Below, piece by piece: positions 52,681-61,376 of a DNA stretch of 64,000 bases. Source of the DNA: Desmospora profundinema (GTDB taxonomy: Bacteria > Bacillota > Bacilli > Thermoactinomycetales > DSM-45169); contig NZ_JAVDQG010000004.1 of the NCBI RefSeq assembly GCF_031454155.1, forward strand, positions 1-64,000, read 5' to 3'. Under the pieces are notes generated by a model that did not search any database, was not told the DNA's origin, and saw only the letters and a list, made by a program, of their open reading frames with translations. Made by a program: the position numbers and the translations under genes. Position 1 is the stretch's first letter; the number at the start of each line of letters is the position of its first letter.

Positions 52681-55278
52681 ATGGCATTGACAGATATTGA
52701 AAGAGATAGAGAGGATTCCTCCCAGTGGTGGGATGAGGATCATGCCATGCAGAGGGGGTTGAAGGAGATGGACGATGAAAAAAAACGGGCGACGCCCCCA
52801 GGGGAAAAACGAGTCGGTTCCCGTGTGGAGGACCGTGGCCGTAAAAATGGAGGGAAGCGCCCCCGCTTTTTTACGAAAAAGTGGGTCGTACTGGTGTTGA
52901 TCACCACCGCGTTATTGGTAATCGGCGGTTGTTCGGCGGTGATGATGTCGGCCAAGTCGGTGCCGTTGGATCGCTTGGATCAGATCCAGTTTGCTTCTAC
53001 CATCTATGATGTGGAAGGGAAGGAAGCAACCAAGTTGGGGTCGTCCAACCGGGAATACATCAGCATGGATGAGATTCGTTCAAAAGAACTGATTGAAAAT
53101 AGTTTTATCGCCGTAGAAGACCGGCGGTTCCGGCAACATAACGGGGTGGACTTCCGCAGCATCGCTCGCGCCGTCGTGGCCAATGTCCGCGAAGGGCGCA
53201 GGGCCGAAGGCGGGGGAACCATCACGATGCAGGTAGCGCGAAACGTCATTTTGGAAAGCAATATCAAAACCTACACCCGTAAATTTCAAGAGGTTACCGT
53301 CGCCTGGAATCTGGAGCGGGATTACAGTAAAGATGAAATCCTGGAAGCATACCTGAACTTCATCTATTTTGGAAATGATGTTCAGGGGATTCAAATGGCC
53401 TCTAAAATTTATTTTGACAAGGATCTAACCAAGGATGAACTGAAGCCCCACGAAGCTGCGCTATTGGCGGGGCTGCCCAAGGCTCCTTCCGCCTACAACC
53501 CCTATCAGGATGAAGAGCGGGCCAAAGAACGGCGAAACCTGGTCCTGGGACTGATGGCGGAACAAGGGGTAATCACGGCGGCGGAACGGGATGAATACCG
53601 CAAAAAAGAGTTGGGCGTCAATCGCGAGCATTTGACGAAACATCTCCGAAACGACCGCTACCAGGCGTATAAACACCTGGTGATTCAGGAGGCGGAAGTC
53701 CGTTTCGGCTTGTCCGAAGAAGAGTTGGCCACCGGGGGTTACGAGATCCACACCAACCTGGTGCCTAAGGCCCAGTCGGCGATGGAGAAGGCGTTCCAAA
53801 ACGACGCCCTTTTTCAAAACCATGACGAACTGGACGGGGGCGCCACAATGGTGAATCCCCAAACAGGGGGAATCGCTGCTGTCGCTGGAGGACGAGAGTA
53901 CAAGGGCAGCGGTTATATCTTGCGCTCCACGGAAGAGAAAATGCAACCGGGTTCCGCCATCAAGCCGATCACGGTTTATGCACCAGTAATCCAGGAAAAG
54001 GGATATAACGAATACTCGATGGTGCAGGATCCTCCCGATTTTCAGGTTGGGAATTGGGAACCGCAAAACTTCCAGAAACGGAGTTTTGGCACACTGCCGT
54101 TGCGGGATGTGTTGGCCCAATCGCTGAACGTTGCCACCGCATGGCTTCTGGACAAAGAAGTGGGTCTGCCGACAGCCGTTCAGTATGCGGAGCGGTTGGG
54201 GCTGCAGCTGGATAATAAAGACAAGGGTTCCCATGCAGCCCTCGCTTTGGGAGGGCTGACTCAAGGGGTGAATACTGTGGAAATGGCACAGGCGTATACC
54301 GCTTTTGCCAACAATGGTTCCATGACGGAAGCCCATGCCATCGAAAGTATCAGCACCGAAGACCGTAAGTGGGAGGCAGAAGAAGAAGGGGATTTGAAGC
54401 GGGATGAGGAAGTGCTGGCGCCGCAGACGGCCTACTACCTGACACGGATGATGAAGTACAACGTGGAACAGGGAACCGGCACCAATGCTCGCCTTCCGGA
54501 CGGGCGTGATGTGGCCGGTAAAACGGGAACGACCCAAAATAGCCGCCAAGCTTGGTTTGTGGGATATTCACGGGAATACGTGATGTCTGCCATGGTCTTT
54601 AACAAGCAAAATGGTCAGGTGGAACTGAGCGGGGGCGGTTATCCGGCGAGGATATTCCAGCAAGTGATGGCGGAGGCGCTGGCGGGAACGCCGGTCAGCC
54701 GGTTTGAAAATCCGGGTGTTCCGGAACCGAAACCGCCTTTCCAACTAAAACCGGTGGAGTTGAAAGGATCGTTTGACGCGGATACACCCGCGATTCAGCT
54801 GCGCTGGAACGATTACGACGACCGACTCTCCTACCGGGTGGAACGATCGGAGAATCAATCGGACTGGCAGGCGATCGGGGACACCACCGACGGAACCTTT
54901 ACCGATGATCGCCTCCGTTTGCCGGATAATCGGTTGGATGCCATCTTTGGACGCGGTCCCACCTATTCGTACAGGGTAATCGCGATTGACACCGAAACCG
55001 GAGACGAAGCGGATCCTTCCAATGTCGTCACCTTTGAAATCCGTCCGCCGGAAGAGCCCCCGGAAGAACCGGAGCGCCCTCCCGGTGACCAAGAAGGGGA
55101 TCAGGGGGATGAAAACGATGTTGCCCCGGAGAATCCCGGCGAGCCTCCTGGTGAAGACGAACAGCCGGGTGACGAAGACGGGAACGGAGATGAGATTTCG
55201 ATTCCCCGAATGCCCGATTACGATCGGCAAAATCAATCCAGCTGGCAAGAGGATGAACCTCGCAGGAGGCGCCCTTAA
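52681..55278 (+). CDS. class A penicillin-binding protein, second copy
   Basis: An 865-residue homologue of the preceding gene: basic tail, one membrane helix (about 75-97), GT51 with VEDRRFRQHNGVDFRS and GGTITMQVARN, transpeptidase with Ser425-A-I-Lys428, AQSLNVATAW and Lys614-T-G. A FnIII-like region and a Pro/Glu/Asp-rich tail end the protein. The start is doubtful: a TATAAA lies at 52669-52674, only 7 bases before ATG 52681, so the transcript may begin after it; in-frame starts at 52747 and 52768 are alternatives. It differs from copy 1 throughout, so this is an old duplication. Confidence 0.9.
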   Translation: MALTDIERDREDSSQWWDEDHAMQRGLKEMDDEKKRATPPGEKRVGSRVEDRGRKNGGKRPRFFTKKWVVLVLITTALLVIGGCSAVMMSAKSVPLDRLDQIQFASTIYDVEGKEATKLGSSNREYISMDEIRSKELIENSFIAVEDRRFRQHNGVDFRSIARAVVANVREGRRAEGGGTITMQVARNVILESNIKTYTRKFQEVTVAWNLERDYSKDEILEAYLNFIYFGNDVQGIQMASKIYFDKDLTKDELKPHEAALLAGLPKAPSAYNPYQDEERAKERRNLVLGLMAEQGVITAAERDEYRKKELGVNREHLTKHLRNDRYQAYKHLVIQEAEVRFGLSEEELATGGYEIHTNLVPKAQSAMEKAFQNDALFQNHDELDGGATMVNPQTGGIAAVAGGREYKGSGYILRSTEEKMQPGSAIKPITVYAPVIQEKGYNEYSMVQDPPDFQVGNWEPQNFQKRSFGTLPLRDVLAQSLNVATAWLLDKEVGLPTAVQYAERLGLQLDNKDKGSHAALALGGLTQGVNTVEMAQAYTAFANNGSMTEAHAIESISTEDRKWEAEEEGDLKRDEEVLAPQTAYYLTRMMKYNVEQGTGTNARLPDGRDVAGKTGTTQNSRQAWFVGYSREYVMSAMVFNKQNGQVELSGGGYPARIFQQVMAEALAGTPVSRFENPGVPEPKPPFQLKPVELKGSFDADTPAIQLRWNDYDDRLSYRVERSENQSDWQAIGDTTDGTFTDDRLRLPDNRLDAIFGRGPTYSYRVIAIDTETGDEADPSNVVTFEIRPPEEPPEEPERPPGDQEGDQGDENDVAPENPGEPPGEDEQPGDEDGNGDEISIPRMPDYDRQNQSSWQEDEPRRRRP

Positions 55279-55280
55279 GT

Positions 55281-55330
55281 CACACCAAAAACCCACCGGC
55301 ACAGTCGGTGGGTTTTTGGTGTGTTTGTCC
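55281..55330 (+). terminator. terminator after the second PBP gene
   Basis: CACACCAAAAACCCACCG (55281-55298) pairs with CGGTGGGTTTTTGGTGTG (55306-55323), followed by TTTG. Confidence 0.9.
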
Positions 55331-55405
55331 CTTTTGTTCTAACCTGTCCCCGCCTCCCATAGACTGGAGTGTGAGGGACGAGTCCGACAGGGAAGGGGTG
55401 TACGG

Positions 55406-56449
55406 GTGTTGCACGAGAGGTGGTTGACAGCGTCCAGGGTGGGCTTTACGTACATCGGTACCGTGGTGGGAGCCGGTTTTGCATCGGGACAGGAGATCAT
55501 GCAATTTTTCACGGTTTATGGAACCGGCGGCGTCTGGGCGATCATCCTGGTAACCATTCTCTTCTCCTGGTTGGGAATCCGGATGATGGTGATGGGAGCC
55601 TCATTGAGGGCGACCAGTTATGAGGCTTTTAATAATTATCTGTTTGGCCGTCAGTGGGGACGTTGGATGAACGCTTTAGTCGGTGTCATACTGTTTGGAG
55701 TGACGACAGCGATGATGTCCGGAACCGGATCCCTGTTTCAGGAGCAACTCGGTCTTTCCTTTCATGTGGGGGTTCTTGCCACTTCCTTGGTGGCGTTCAT
55801 CGTCATTATGAGAGGAATGGAGGGCATTCTCCACGTCAACGCGCTGGTCGTTCCGCTCATGTTTGTATTTACCATGATTGTGGGAGTGCAGGGGATCCAG
55901 GAGGCTGGGGGCTGGGGAAACATCGGAGAGATCCGAATGTTTACCCAGGAAGGGCATTGGGCTTTGTCTGCAGTCACCTATGTCGCTTTCAATCTGGCGA
56001 TGTCCCAGGCGGTGTTGGTTCCGTTGGGTGGCGAGATTCAGGACCGAAAGACCTTGCGCTTGGGAGGAATCCTCGGGGGGCTGGGGCTGGGAGTCATGTT
56101 GTTGGCAGCAAACTTTGCCCTTTCTTTGAAAGCACCGGCGGTACTGGGGATGGAAATCCCGATCGCATTGGTGATCGCCACGTTGGGAGAGGGGATGATG
56201 TACTTCTTTCTCGCGGTGATGTGGGGAGAGATTTTTACAACTCTGATCGGAAATGTATACGGGTTGGCGGCACACCTGGAGCAGCGGGTACCGCTGAGGA
56301 TGCACACCCTGATCGGTGCCATCTTTTTCCTGGGTTATTTGTTTTCATTGGTTGGATTTCCGGTGCTGGTGGGGAAAGTTTATCCTTTGTTCGGCGTATT
56401 GGGCATGGCGGTATTAGTCTTGCTGGCGATCCGTCGATATCCCCGATAG
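55406..56449 (+). CDS. YkvI-like amino-acid-permease-type membrane protein
   Basis: A 347-residue protein with about ten hydrophobic helices, beginning RVGFTYIGTVVGAGFASGQEIMQFF, the usual YkvI N terminus, of the amino acid/branched-chain transporter-like superfamily. GTG 55406 has GGAAGGGG 7 bases upstream. Substrate unknown. A TTG directly follows and may be the start instead. Confidence 0.8.
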   Translation: MLHERWLTASRVGFTYIGTVVGAGFASGQEIMQFFTVYGTGGVWAIILVTILFSWLGIRMMVMGASLRATSYEAFNNYLFGRQWGRWMNALVGVILFGVTTAMMSGTGSLFQEQLGLSFHVGVLATSLVAFIVIMRGMEGILHVNALVVPLMFVFTMIVGVQGIQEAGGWGNIGEIRMFTQEGHWALSAVTYVAFNLAMSQAVLVPLGGEIQDRKTLRLGGILGGLGLGVMLLAANFALSLKAPAVLGMEIPIALVIATLGEGMMYFFLAVMWGEIFTTLIGNVYGLAAHLEQRVPLRMHTLIGAIFFLGYLFSLVGFPVLVGKVYPLFGVLGMAVLVLLAIRRYPR

Positions 56450-56598
56450 ACAGGAGCAGACGGCTTCAAGCATGACAGGGGGGGCGTTACCCGTGGGAAG
56501 TCGTTAGTGATCCCTGTCGGATCAGGCTGGAGGTTCATAACGGTGTTTCTTTCCCTTAGAATGGAAACGAACCCTATTAACGAGGAGGAGTTTATACG

Positions 56599-57171
56599 AT
56601 GGATGTAAACCAAGCGATCCGGACCCGACGAAGTGTAGGGAAAGTGGCGGAAGAAATGCCTGACCGGGCCTTGATTGAAAAAATACTGGAGGCGGCGCGA
56701 TGGGCACCCAACCATCACATGACCCAACCTTGGAAATATACGGTTTTGACTGGGAGCGCCCGCAACCGCTTAGGGGATGTACTGGCAGAGATCAAGGCCG
56801 AAAGTATGACAGAGGAAGAGCAGATGAATGCTTCCCATCAGCTGGAACAGGCACGCCAAAAGCCCTTGCGCGCTCCCGTCATCATCGCCGCTGCGGTCAA
56901 TCCCTCCCTTGATCCGAGAGTGGAAGAAATCGAAGAAATCTGTGCGGTAGCCGCCGGTGTCCAGAATGCCCTGTTGACGGCTCATGCGTTAGGATTGGGT
57001 GCCATCTGGCGGACGGGTAAACAGACTTATTCTCCGAAGATGAAGCGCTTTTTCGGGTTATCGGAACGGGAAACCCTTCTTGGATTTCTCTATATCGGCC
57101 ATCCCGCCGCCTTGCCCAGAGAACGTCCACGTTTGCCCATCGCCGATAAAGTGACCTGGCTGGAAACCTGA
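56599..57171 (+). CDS. nitroreductase family protein
   Basis: A 190-residue FMN-dependent oxidoreductase: IRTRRSVGKVAEEMPDRALIEKILEAARWAPNHHMTQPW is the N-terminal FMN-contact signature, and AHALGLGAIWRTGKQTYSP is the C-terminal one. Likely reduces nitro-compounds, quinones or flavins with NAD(P)H. GAGGAGG lies 8 bases before ATG 56599. No functional partner nearby. Confidence 0.88.
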   Translation: MDVNQAIRTRRSVGKVAEEMPDRALIEKILEAARWAPNHHMTQPWKYTVLTGSARNRLGDVLAEIKAESMTEEEQMNASHQLEQARQKPLRAPVIIAAAVNPSLDPRVEEIEEICAVAAGVQNALLTAHALGLGAIWRTGKQTYSPKMKRFFGLSERETLLGFLYIGHPAALPRERPRLPIADKVTWLET

Positions 57172-57207
57172 TCGTCACTGCGGTTGGGGAAAGGAAAGGG
57201 GGCAGCC

Positions 57208-57768
57208 ATGACCATTATCTTCGTCACCGTCATCGCCTACCTCATCGGTTCATTGCCGGTGTCTTTCCTGTGGGGATGGGCCCGGTTTCGACATCGGCCC
57301 ATGATTTCGTCGGTAAATCCGCCCAATGATCCCCTCGTCGTGTTGGGAATTCAAGTTGGCAAAGGAGTGACAGCGACGACAGCCGGTCTGTTGTTCGCGG
57401 GTTGGGCAGGAGCCGCCATGGCTGCGATTGCCGCGGTGGTGGGAGAAGTTTTTTCGGTCTTCCGCCGTTTTCAGGGTGGTGACGGAGCCGTCGTTGCTGC
57501 CGGTGCCCTGCTGGTGCTCAGTCCAATCTTGATTCTGCTGGGGGTCGTCATATACGGACTCAGTCTGCTCTTAACCCGATACTTTTCTCTTTCCACCATG
57601 GTGACGGCGGTGCTGTTGATGGTATTGTCCCTGGTGCTGTTTCCGCAGGTGTATGTGATCCTGGTCGTGTTTGCGGCAGGGGGACTGGTTTTATACCGGC
57701 ATTGGGGTGATTTCGGGCGGTGGAAGCGGGGCCTCGAAATTCCCTTTCGCTTCAAGTGGTTTCGCTAA
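57208..57768 (+). CDS. PlsY-like membrane protein with degenerate catalytic motifs
   Basis: A 186-residue protein with about five hydrophobic helices. It starts like PlsY glycerol-3-phosphate acyltransferase (VIAYLIGSLPVSFLWGW), but motif 1, normally GSGNxGATN, reads SSVNPPNDPL, and motif 2, normally GHxFPxxxxFKGGKG, reads GEVFSVFRRFQGGDGA: the histidine and two lysines are gone. Acyl-phosphate acyltransferase activity is therefore doubtful. ATG 57208 has GGAAAGGGGG upstream. It directly follows the nitroreductase gene (36 bases). Confidence 0.7.
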   Translation: MTIIFVTVIAYLIGSLPVSFLWGWARFRHRPMISSVNPPNDPLVVLGIQVGKGVTATTAGLLFAGWAGAAMAAIAAVVGEVFSVFRRFQGGDGAVVAAGALLVLSPILILLGVVIYGLSLLLTRYFSLSTMVTAVLLMVLSLVLFPQVYVILVVFAAGGLVLYRHWGDFGRWKRGLEIPFRFKWFR

Positions 57769-57893
57769 CCGGAGAGAAGGGGAGTTTGGCGGAGACCATG
57801 GGTTTCCATGGACGTATTTGGACTCGGAAATGGGTGCGTATGAAATCCGATGGGCAAGGGTGCTTTCCTTCCGCTACAATGAAGGAGACGAGG

Positions 57894-58715
57894 ATGGAAG
57901 GGAGGGGATGGCCCTTGGTATGGACAGGCCACCTGAAACCGATGGAACCGCGATGGGAAACTCCGGTCCGTTACCGACTGTCGTTGGGGGAAGAGTCGGT
58001 GGAGCTGAACACGTTGTTGGGGGACGAGATCCAGATCCGGTTTGAAGGAGAAAAAGCATGCCGCCACTGTGGCCGCCGCATCCGCAAAACGTATAACCAG
58101 GGCTATTGTTATCCGTGTTTTCGCGATCTGGCCGAAAATGACCTATGTATCGTCAAACCCCACCAGTGTCACTTTCATGAAGGGACCTGCCGGGACGAAT
58201 CCTTTGGAAACGCCCATTGCATGCAGCCCCACCTGGTTTACCTCGCCTTGTCCAGCGGGGTGAAGGTGGGAATCACCCGTAAGACCAACGCCTATAACCG
58301 CTGGATGAACCAGGGGGCTGTGAAGGCCGTTCCGATAGCCGAAGTGCCGACCCGAAAGGAATCGGGTGAATTGGAACTCCATCTTTCCCAATACTTATCG
58401 GACAGAACCGATTGGCGCCGCATGTTGAAAAATGAGATCGAGGAACGGGATTTGTTGCAAGTGCGGGAGGAAATCCTTCCGCACATTCCGGAACGGTTTC
58501 ACCCCTTCCTGTTGGAAGGGGAGGAGGTATGTCGTTTTCGCTACCCCCTGTTGTCCACGCCGGAAAAGATCAAGACGATCAACCTGGACAAGCAGGAAGA
58601 AGTGCGGGGCCGTCTCCTGGGGATTAAGGCCCAGTATTTGATCCTGGACATCGGGGTGTTCAACGTGCGCAAGTTTACGGGGTACCGCGTACAGATCGCA
58701 CGGATGGCGGGATGA
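57894..58715 (+). CDS. DUF2797 cysteine-rich protein
   Basis: A 273-residue protein. Near residues 60-85 a Cys cluster, ACRHCGRRIRKTYNQGYCYPCF, plus CHFHEGTC and NAHCMQPH, suggests zinc binding. The later part YLALSSGVKVGITRKTNAYNRWMNQGA has a GIY-YIG-nuclease-like pattern (VKVGITR) seen in DUF2797. ATG 57894 is chosen, with AAGGAG 6 bases upstream. The overlap with the previous frame is short. Function unknown; a nucleic-acid role is guessed. Confidence 0.8.
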   Translation: MEGRGWPLVWTGHLKPMEPRWETPVRYRLSLGEESVELNTLLGDEIQIRFEGEKACRHCGRRIRKTYNQGYCYPCFRDLAENDLCIVKPHQCHFHEGTCRDESFGNAHCMQPHLVYLALSSGVKVGITRKTNAYNRWMNQGAVKAVPIAEVPTRKESGELELHLSQYLSDRTDWRRMLKNEIEERDLLQVREEILPHIPERFHPFLLEGEEVCRFRYPLLSTPEKIKTINLDKQEEVRGRLLGIKAQYLILDIGVFNVRKFTGYRVQIARMAG

Positions 58716-58724
58716 ATGAAACGT

Positions 58725-58756
58725 ACCCGGATCGATTTCGATCCGGGTTGTTTGTG
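58725..58756 (+). terminator. terminator after the DUF2797 gene
   Basis: CCCGGATCG (58726-58734) and CGATCCGGG (58739-58747), followed by TTGTTTGTG. Confidence 0.75.
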
Positions 58757-58784
58757 TAAATGGGGTGGAAGTGGTTGATTCTGT

Positions 58785-59585
58785 TCACAGGGTCACCATC
58801 TCCACCACTTCGTGGTCTTTTTTGTTGCCCAGGTTTTTATGATCGATTTTTGTTACGGGACAGGACATGAAATGGGAGAGTTCCTGCACTTGTCCCGGTT
58901 CGCCGGTGATCACGGTCCGTTTCCAGCCGGACTTTTTGGCCTGCTGATCCAGTCGCGGAGCCAAGCGCTTATACCAACGGGTTTGGACTGCTTCGTAGCG
59001 GTCCTGGTATTGATCCTTTTGTGTGTGAGTGCGGGCATGTTGGACGGGCTCACCTTGGTGCGGTCCTTCATACGGGTGCCAATCTTCTGCTTCCAGGTCC
59101 CAACCGTATTCCTGTGAGAATCGTACCGTACCCATCTGGGTTTCGATCATTCGTACCCGTTCGTTTTGGACCAATACGATTCCGGTAAGGGGATAAGACT
59201 CCAACATGTCACGGAGAGGCTGCGTGACGGCTTGCTCGTCATAATGAAAAGCAGTATGAACGGAGACGTCCAAGTGTTTCATCAGGAAAAGCCGGCGATC
59301 AGAGGAGGCGAACAAAGCGATTCCTTTTCGTAAGTTTCTTCTCTCTTGGTGAATTTCCCGTTCCACCTGTTTAGCCAACGAGGCGAACACTTGAGATTCT
59401 TCTCCGTTTCCGGCGGCTTCTTCGTATTCCCGGAGTTTTTTCAGTCCATTCTTGAGGTGGATTTTCCACTCGCCTCCCTGTTGTGCCGGACTGCCTCGAT
59501 CTGTGTGGAGAGTCAGGCTCAATATCTTGTTGGGGGGAAGGGGTTCGTAGCTTTCCGCTCGCTTCAGCCAATCGTGCCAATTCAT
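58785..59585 (-). CDS. aeRF1-like protein (VLRF1/baeRF-type)
   Basis: A 266-residue protein with NKILSLTLHTDRG, ERVRMIETQMGTVRFSQEYGWDLEAEDWHPYEGPH and a C-terminal VITGEPGQVQELSHFMSCPVTKIDHKNLG. The overall layout is that of bacterial aeRF1/eRF1-like (VLRF1, baeRF) proteins proposed as translation quality-control hydrolases. AAAGGAGTGA precedes ATG 59585 on the minus strand. The assignment rests on motif order rather than a decisive residue; could also be a family of unknown function. Confidence 0.55.
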   Translation of the reverse strand: MNWHDWLKRAESYEPLPPNKILSLTLHTDRGSPAQQGGEWKIHLKNGLKKLREYEEAAGNGEESQVFASLAKQVEREIHQERRNLRKGIALFASSDRRLFLMKHLDVSVHTAFHYDEQAVTQPLRDMLESYPLTGIVLVQNERVRMIETQMGTVRFSQEYGWDLEAEDWHPYEGPHQGEPVQHARTHTQKDQYQDRYEAVQTRWYKRLAPRLDQQAKKSGWKRTVITGEPGQVQELSHFMSCPVTKIDHKNLGNKKDHEVVEMVTL

Positions 59586-59888
59586 CGACTCACTCCTTTG
59601 GGAAATAGAAGACTTATTACGGGATTAACCGTCCGAGCCGGGTACGTAAACCCTTCCTTTTGAAGTGGCTTATTTTGAAAAAAACCTGAAAAACCGATTG
59701 TGAACAGGACTGTATCGATGGAGGAGGGATGAGGGAAGATCAACTGAGAAAGAGATCGGGTAAAAAGTTTTTTTCGGTGAAACCTCTTCCGATCCAACCG
59801 CGTTTTAGTAGGGTGAAGTGATTATGCGGGGAAATCGATTGATCAACAAGTGAAAAACGGCAAATTTGGAAAGGGTTTTATCTTTTGA

Positions 59889-59917
59889 TTGACATACATT
59901 TTTAAGTTGGCTATAAT
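59889..59917 (+). promoter_or_regulatory. consensus sigma-A promoter driving a candidate small RNA
   Basis: TTGACA (59889-59894), exactly 17 bases, TATAAT (59912-59917): a perfect consensus promoter. The expected start is near 59924-59926. No gene in the plus direction follows before the terminator. Confidence 0.9.
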
Positions 59918-59924
59918 AATAGAA

Positions 59925-60018
59925 ACACCTTGAAGATTGCGATTCCTTCCCATTATTCGATAAAAGAGTTTGACCCCCTTGAGACGAAAAGACCGGCCCG
60001 CGGGCCGGTCTTTTCGTT
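59925..60018 (+). ncRNA. candidate regulatory small RNA of about 94 nt
   Basis: The only plus-strand product between a consensus promoter and an intrinsic terminator. It carries three pyrimidine-rich patches, ACACCTT, CCTTCCC and CCCCCTT, complementary to Shine-Dalgarno sequences, as in the C-rich sRNAs RoxS and FsrA of Bacillus. No ORF with a ribosome site lies inside. Ends in the hairpin at 59985-60016. It is inferred from layout; targets unknown. Confidence 0.6.
59984..60018. terminator. bidirectional terminator
   Basis: CGAAAAGACCGGCCCG (59985-60000) and CGGGCCGGTCTTTTCG (60001-60016) form a perfect 16-bp palindrome with A-rich and T-rich sides. It can end both the plus-strand small RNA and the minus-strand hydrolase gene. 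Confidence 0.9.
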
Positions 60019-60053
60019 GATGCCGATATGAGTTTGAACCCCGCTACACATTT

Positions 60054-60905
60054 TTAACGGATTAAGAGTTTTTGCAAGAAGGAGATGGTTCGTTCCAGTG
60101 TTTCGTCGAGGTGGGACGTGCTTCCCCGGAACGGATGGACCGCCCCAAAGGTATGATCCGCTCCCGCCAGGAAGTGGTACTCGCTTTTGGGGGCGGCCTG
60201 AGCCAGCAGGTTCGCCGTCTCGGGTCGGACAGAGGGATCGGCGTCCCCCTGCAGGATCAGGACGGGCTTGTCATAGTGCTGCAGTCGTGCTGTCAGGTTA
60301 TAGCGCTCCCGATTGGATTCCAGATCGTCCAATACTTCGCGGTCAATGGGCATTTCCTGACCGGTGCGGGCGTTGGGGATGGTGGCCCTTCCTTCCCGGC
60401 GGATACGCGCTTTTAATTCATCTGAAAACAGATCCGGCTTGGCGATGCTGTTCCACAGAACGACTCCGTTTACTTCGGGGTGTTCCAGGGCAAACAACAG
60501 GCTGTTGGCCCCGCCGCGGCTGTGTCCGATTAACGCGAGCCGATCCGGGTCCAGGGCTGCGCCACCCGGAAGTTCCCGCGCGGTCAGGGCTGCTACGAGC
60601 CGGGATAGATCTTCTTGCTCGCGGCTGTATGTGTTGCGAGCAAAGCGTTCCAGTTCGGTAAAGTTCTCCCCGTCCTCACCGACGCCGTTCATGGAAAAAT
60701 CAAAGGTAATGGCGGCAAAACCATATTTCGCCAACGTTTCGGCTGCATAGGGAAAAAATCCCCACTGCCGGAAGCCTTTGAACCCGTGACAGAAGATGAC
60801 GGTCGGCAGTGAGCGGGAAGTGTCCGGGACTCGCACTTCCCCTCGGATCAACCGTCCTTCTTTTTTAAGATCCAACTGAAACGAATGGGTCTGTATGGCG
60901 GCCAA
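60054..60905 (-). CDS. alpha/beta hydrolase
   Basis: A 283-residue esterase/lipase-type protein: oxyanion motif FCHGFKGFRQWGFFPY, nucleophile elbow LIGHSRGG, acid LQGDADPSV, and histidine GADHTFG. TTG 60905 is chosen because AAAGGAGG lies 7 bases upstream on the minus strand; a GTG at 60944 would add 13 residues that overlap this site. Substrate unknown. Confidence 0.88.
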   Translation of the reverse strand: MAAIQTHSFQLDLKKEGRLIRGEVRVPDTSRSLPTVIFCHGFKGFRQWGFFPYAAETLAKYGFAAITFDFSMNGVGEDGENFTELERFARNTYSREQEDLSRLVAALTARELPGGAALDPDRLALIGHSRGGANSLLFALEHPEVNGVVLWNSIAKPDLFSDELKARIRREGRATIPNARTGQEMPIDREVLDDLESNRERYNLTARLQHYDKPVLILQGDADPSVRPETANLLAQAAPKSEYHFLAGADHTFGAVHPFRGSTSHLDETLERTISFLQKLLIR

Positions 60906-61033
60906 TGGCCCGCCTCCTTTCCAAACTTTAAGGTTTTGGATCACCCGGTCTTCATTTTTCAGAGTAACGCGGGGACGGATGTTTTGCCAAGGGGGTGGCT
61001 GGATTCTCCATTGCCTCCTAGCCCCCTTCCGAA

Positions 61034-61062
61034 TTGAAGCATTTCTGACAATCGGCTATAAT
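61034..61062 (+). promoter_or_regulatory. sigma-A promoter of the cobalamin operon
   Basis: TTGAAG (61034-61039), 17 bases, TATAAT (61057-61062), directly upstream of the riboswitch. Confidence 0.85.
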
Positions 61063-61077
61063 GAAGCCACCAAGTGG

Positions 61078-61245
61078 ATAGGCGAGGGTCTTCCGCCCAC
61101 GGGCGGAAGTGAAAAGGGAAGCCGGTGTGAATCCGGCGCGGTCCCGCCACTGTGAGTGGGGAGCGAAGCCGCATGAAGCCACTGTTCTTCGGAACGGGAA
61201 GGGGCGGCTGAAGCGATGATCCACAAGCCAGGAGACCTGCCCCCG
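61078..61245 (+). promoter_or_regulatory. cobalamin (B12) riboswitch
   Basis: The aptamer contains GAAAAGGGAAGCCGGTGTGA, ATCCGGCGCGGTCCCGCCAC and TGTGAGTGGGGAGCGAAGCC, and the 3' B12-box GCCAGGAGACCTGCC at 61228-61242. It precedes btuF. Binding of adenosylcobalamin should turn expression off. A GC-rich hairpin plus CTTTTTAT at about 61335-61357 may be the conditional terminator. Confidence 0.95.
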
Positions 61246-61334
61246 CCGGAAGCTTGCGATCTCCTTCGAGGTAAAGGAGAACGCGGGGACCTTGAAGGAC
61301 GCACCCTGTCAAGGTAAGCCTGTGAACCCCTTTT

Positions 61335-61358
61335 GCCTCGGGCGAGCGGGCTTTTTAT
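61335..61358 (+). terminator. possible riboswitch-controlled terminator
   Basis: GCCTCGGGCGAGCGGGCTTTTT has a small GC-rich stem (CTCG/CGAG with flanking GC) followed by five T, 20 bases before the btuF start. It fits a terminator in the expression platform, but the stem is short and imperfect. Confidence 0.5.
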
Positions 61359-61376
61359 ATTGGTTCAATAGAGAGG

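Larger units (their letters stand above)
59586..60053. other. 468-base gap between two minus-strand genes
   Basis: Outside the small-RNA candidate (59889-60018) I see no gene. The left part is AT-rich with short purine runs. A short TTG-start frame overlaps the small RNA but has no ribosome site. Confidence 0.5.

Noticed and set aside
53461-54549. Long minus-strand ORF opposite the second PBP gene
   Set aside because: Antisense shadow of a well-supported gene; no ribosome site or homologous motif.
59935-60038. Short TTG-start frame (MKIAIPSHYS...) in the small-RNA region
   Set aside because: No ribosome site, and it runs through the terminator hairpin; a non-coding RNA is a better explanation.
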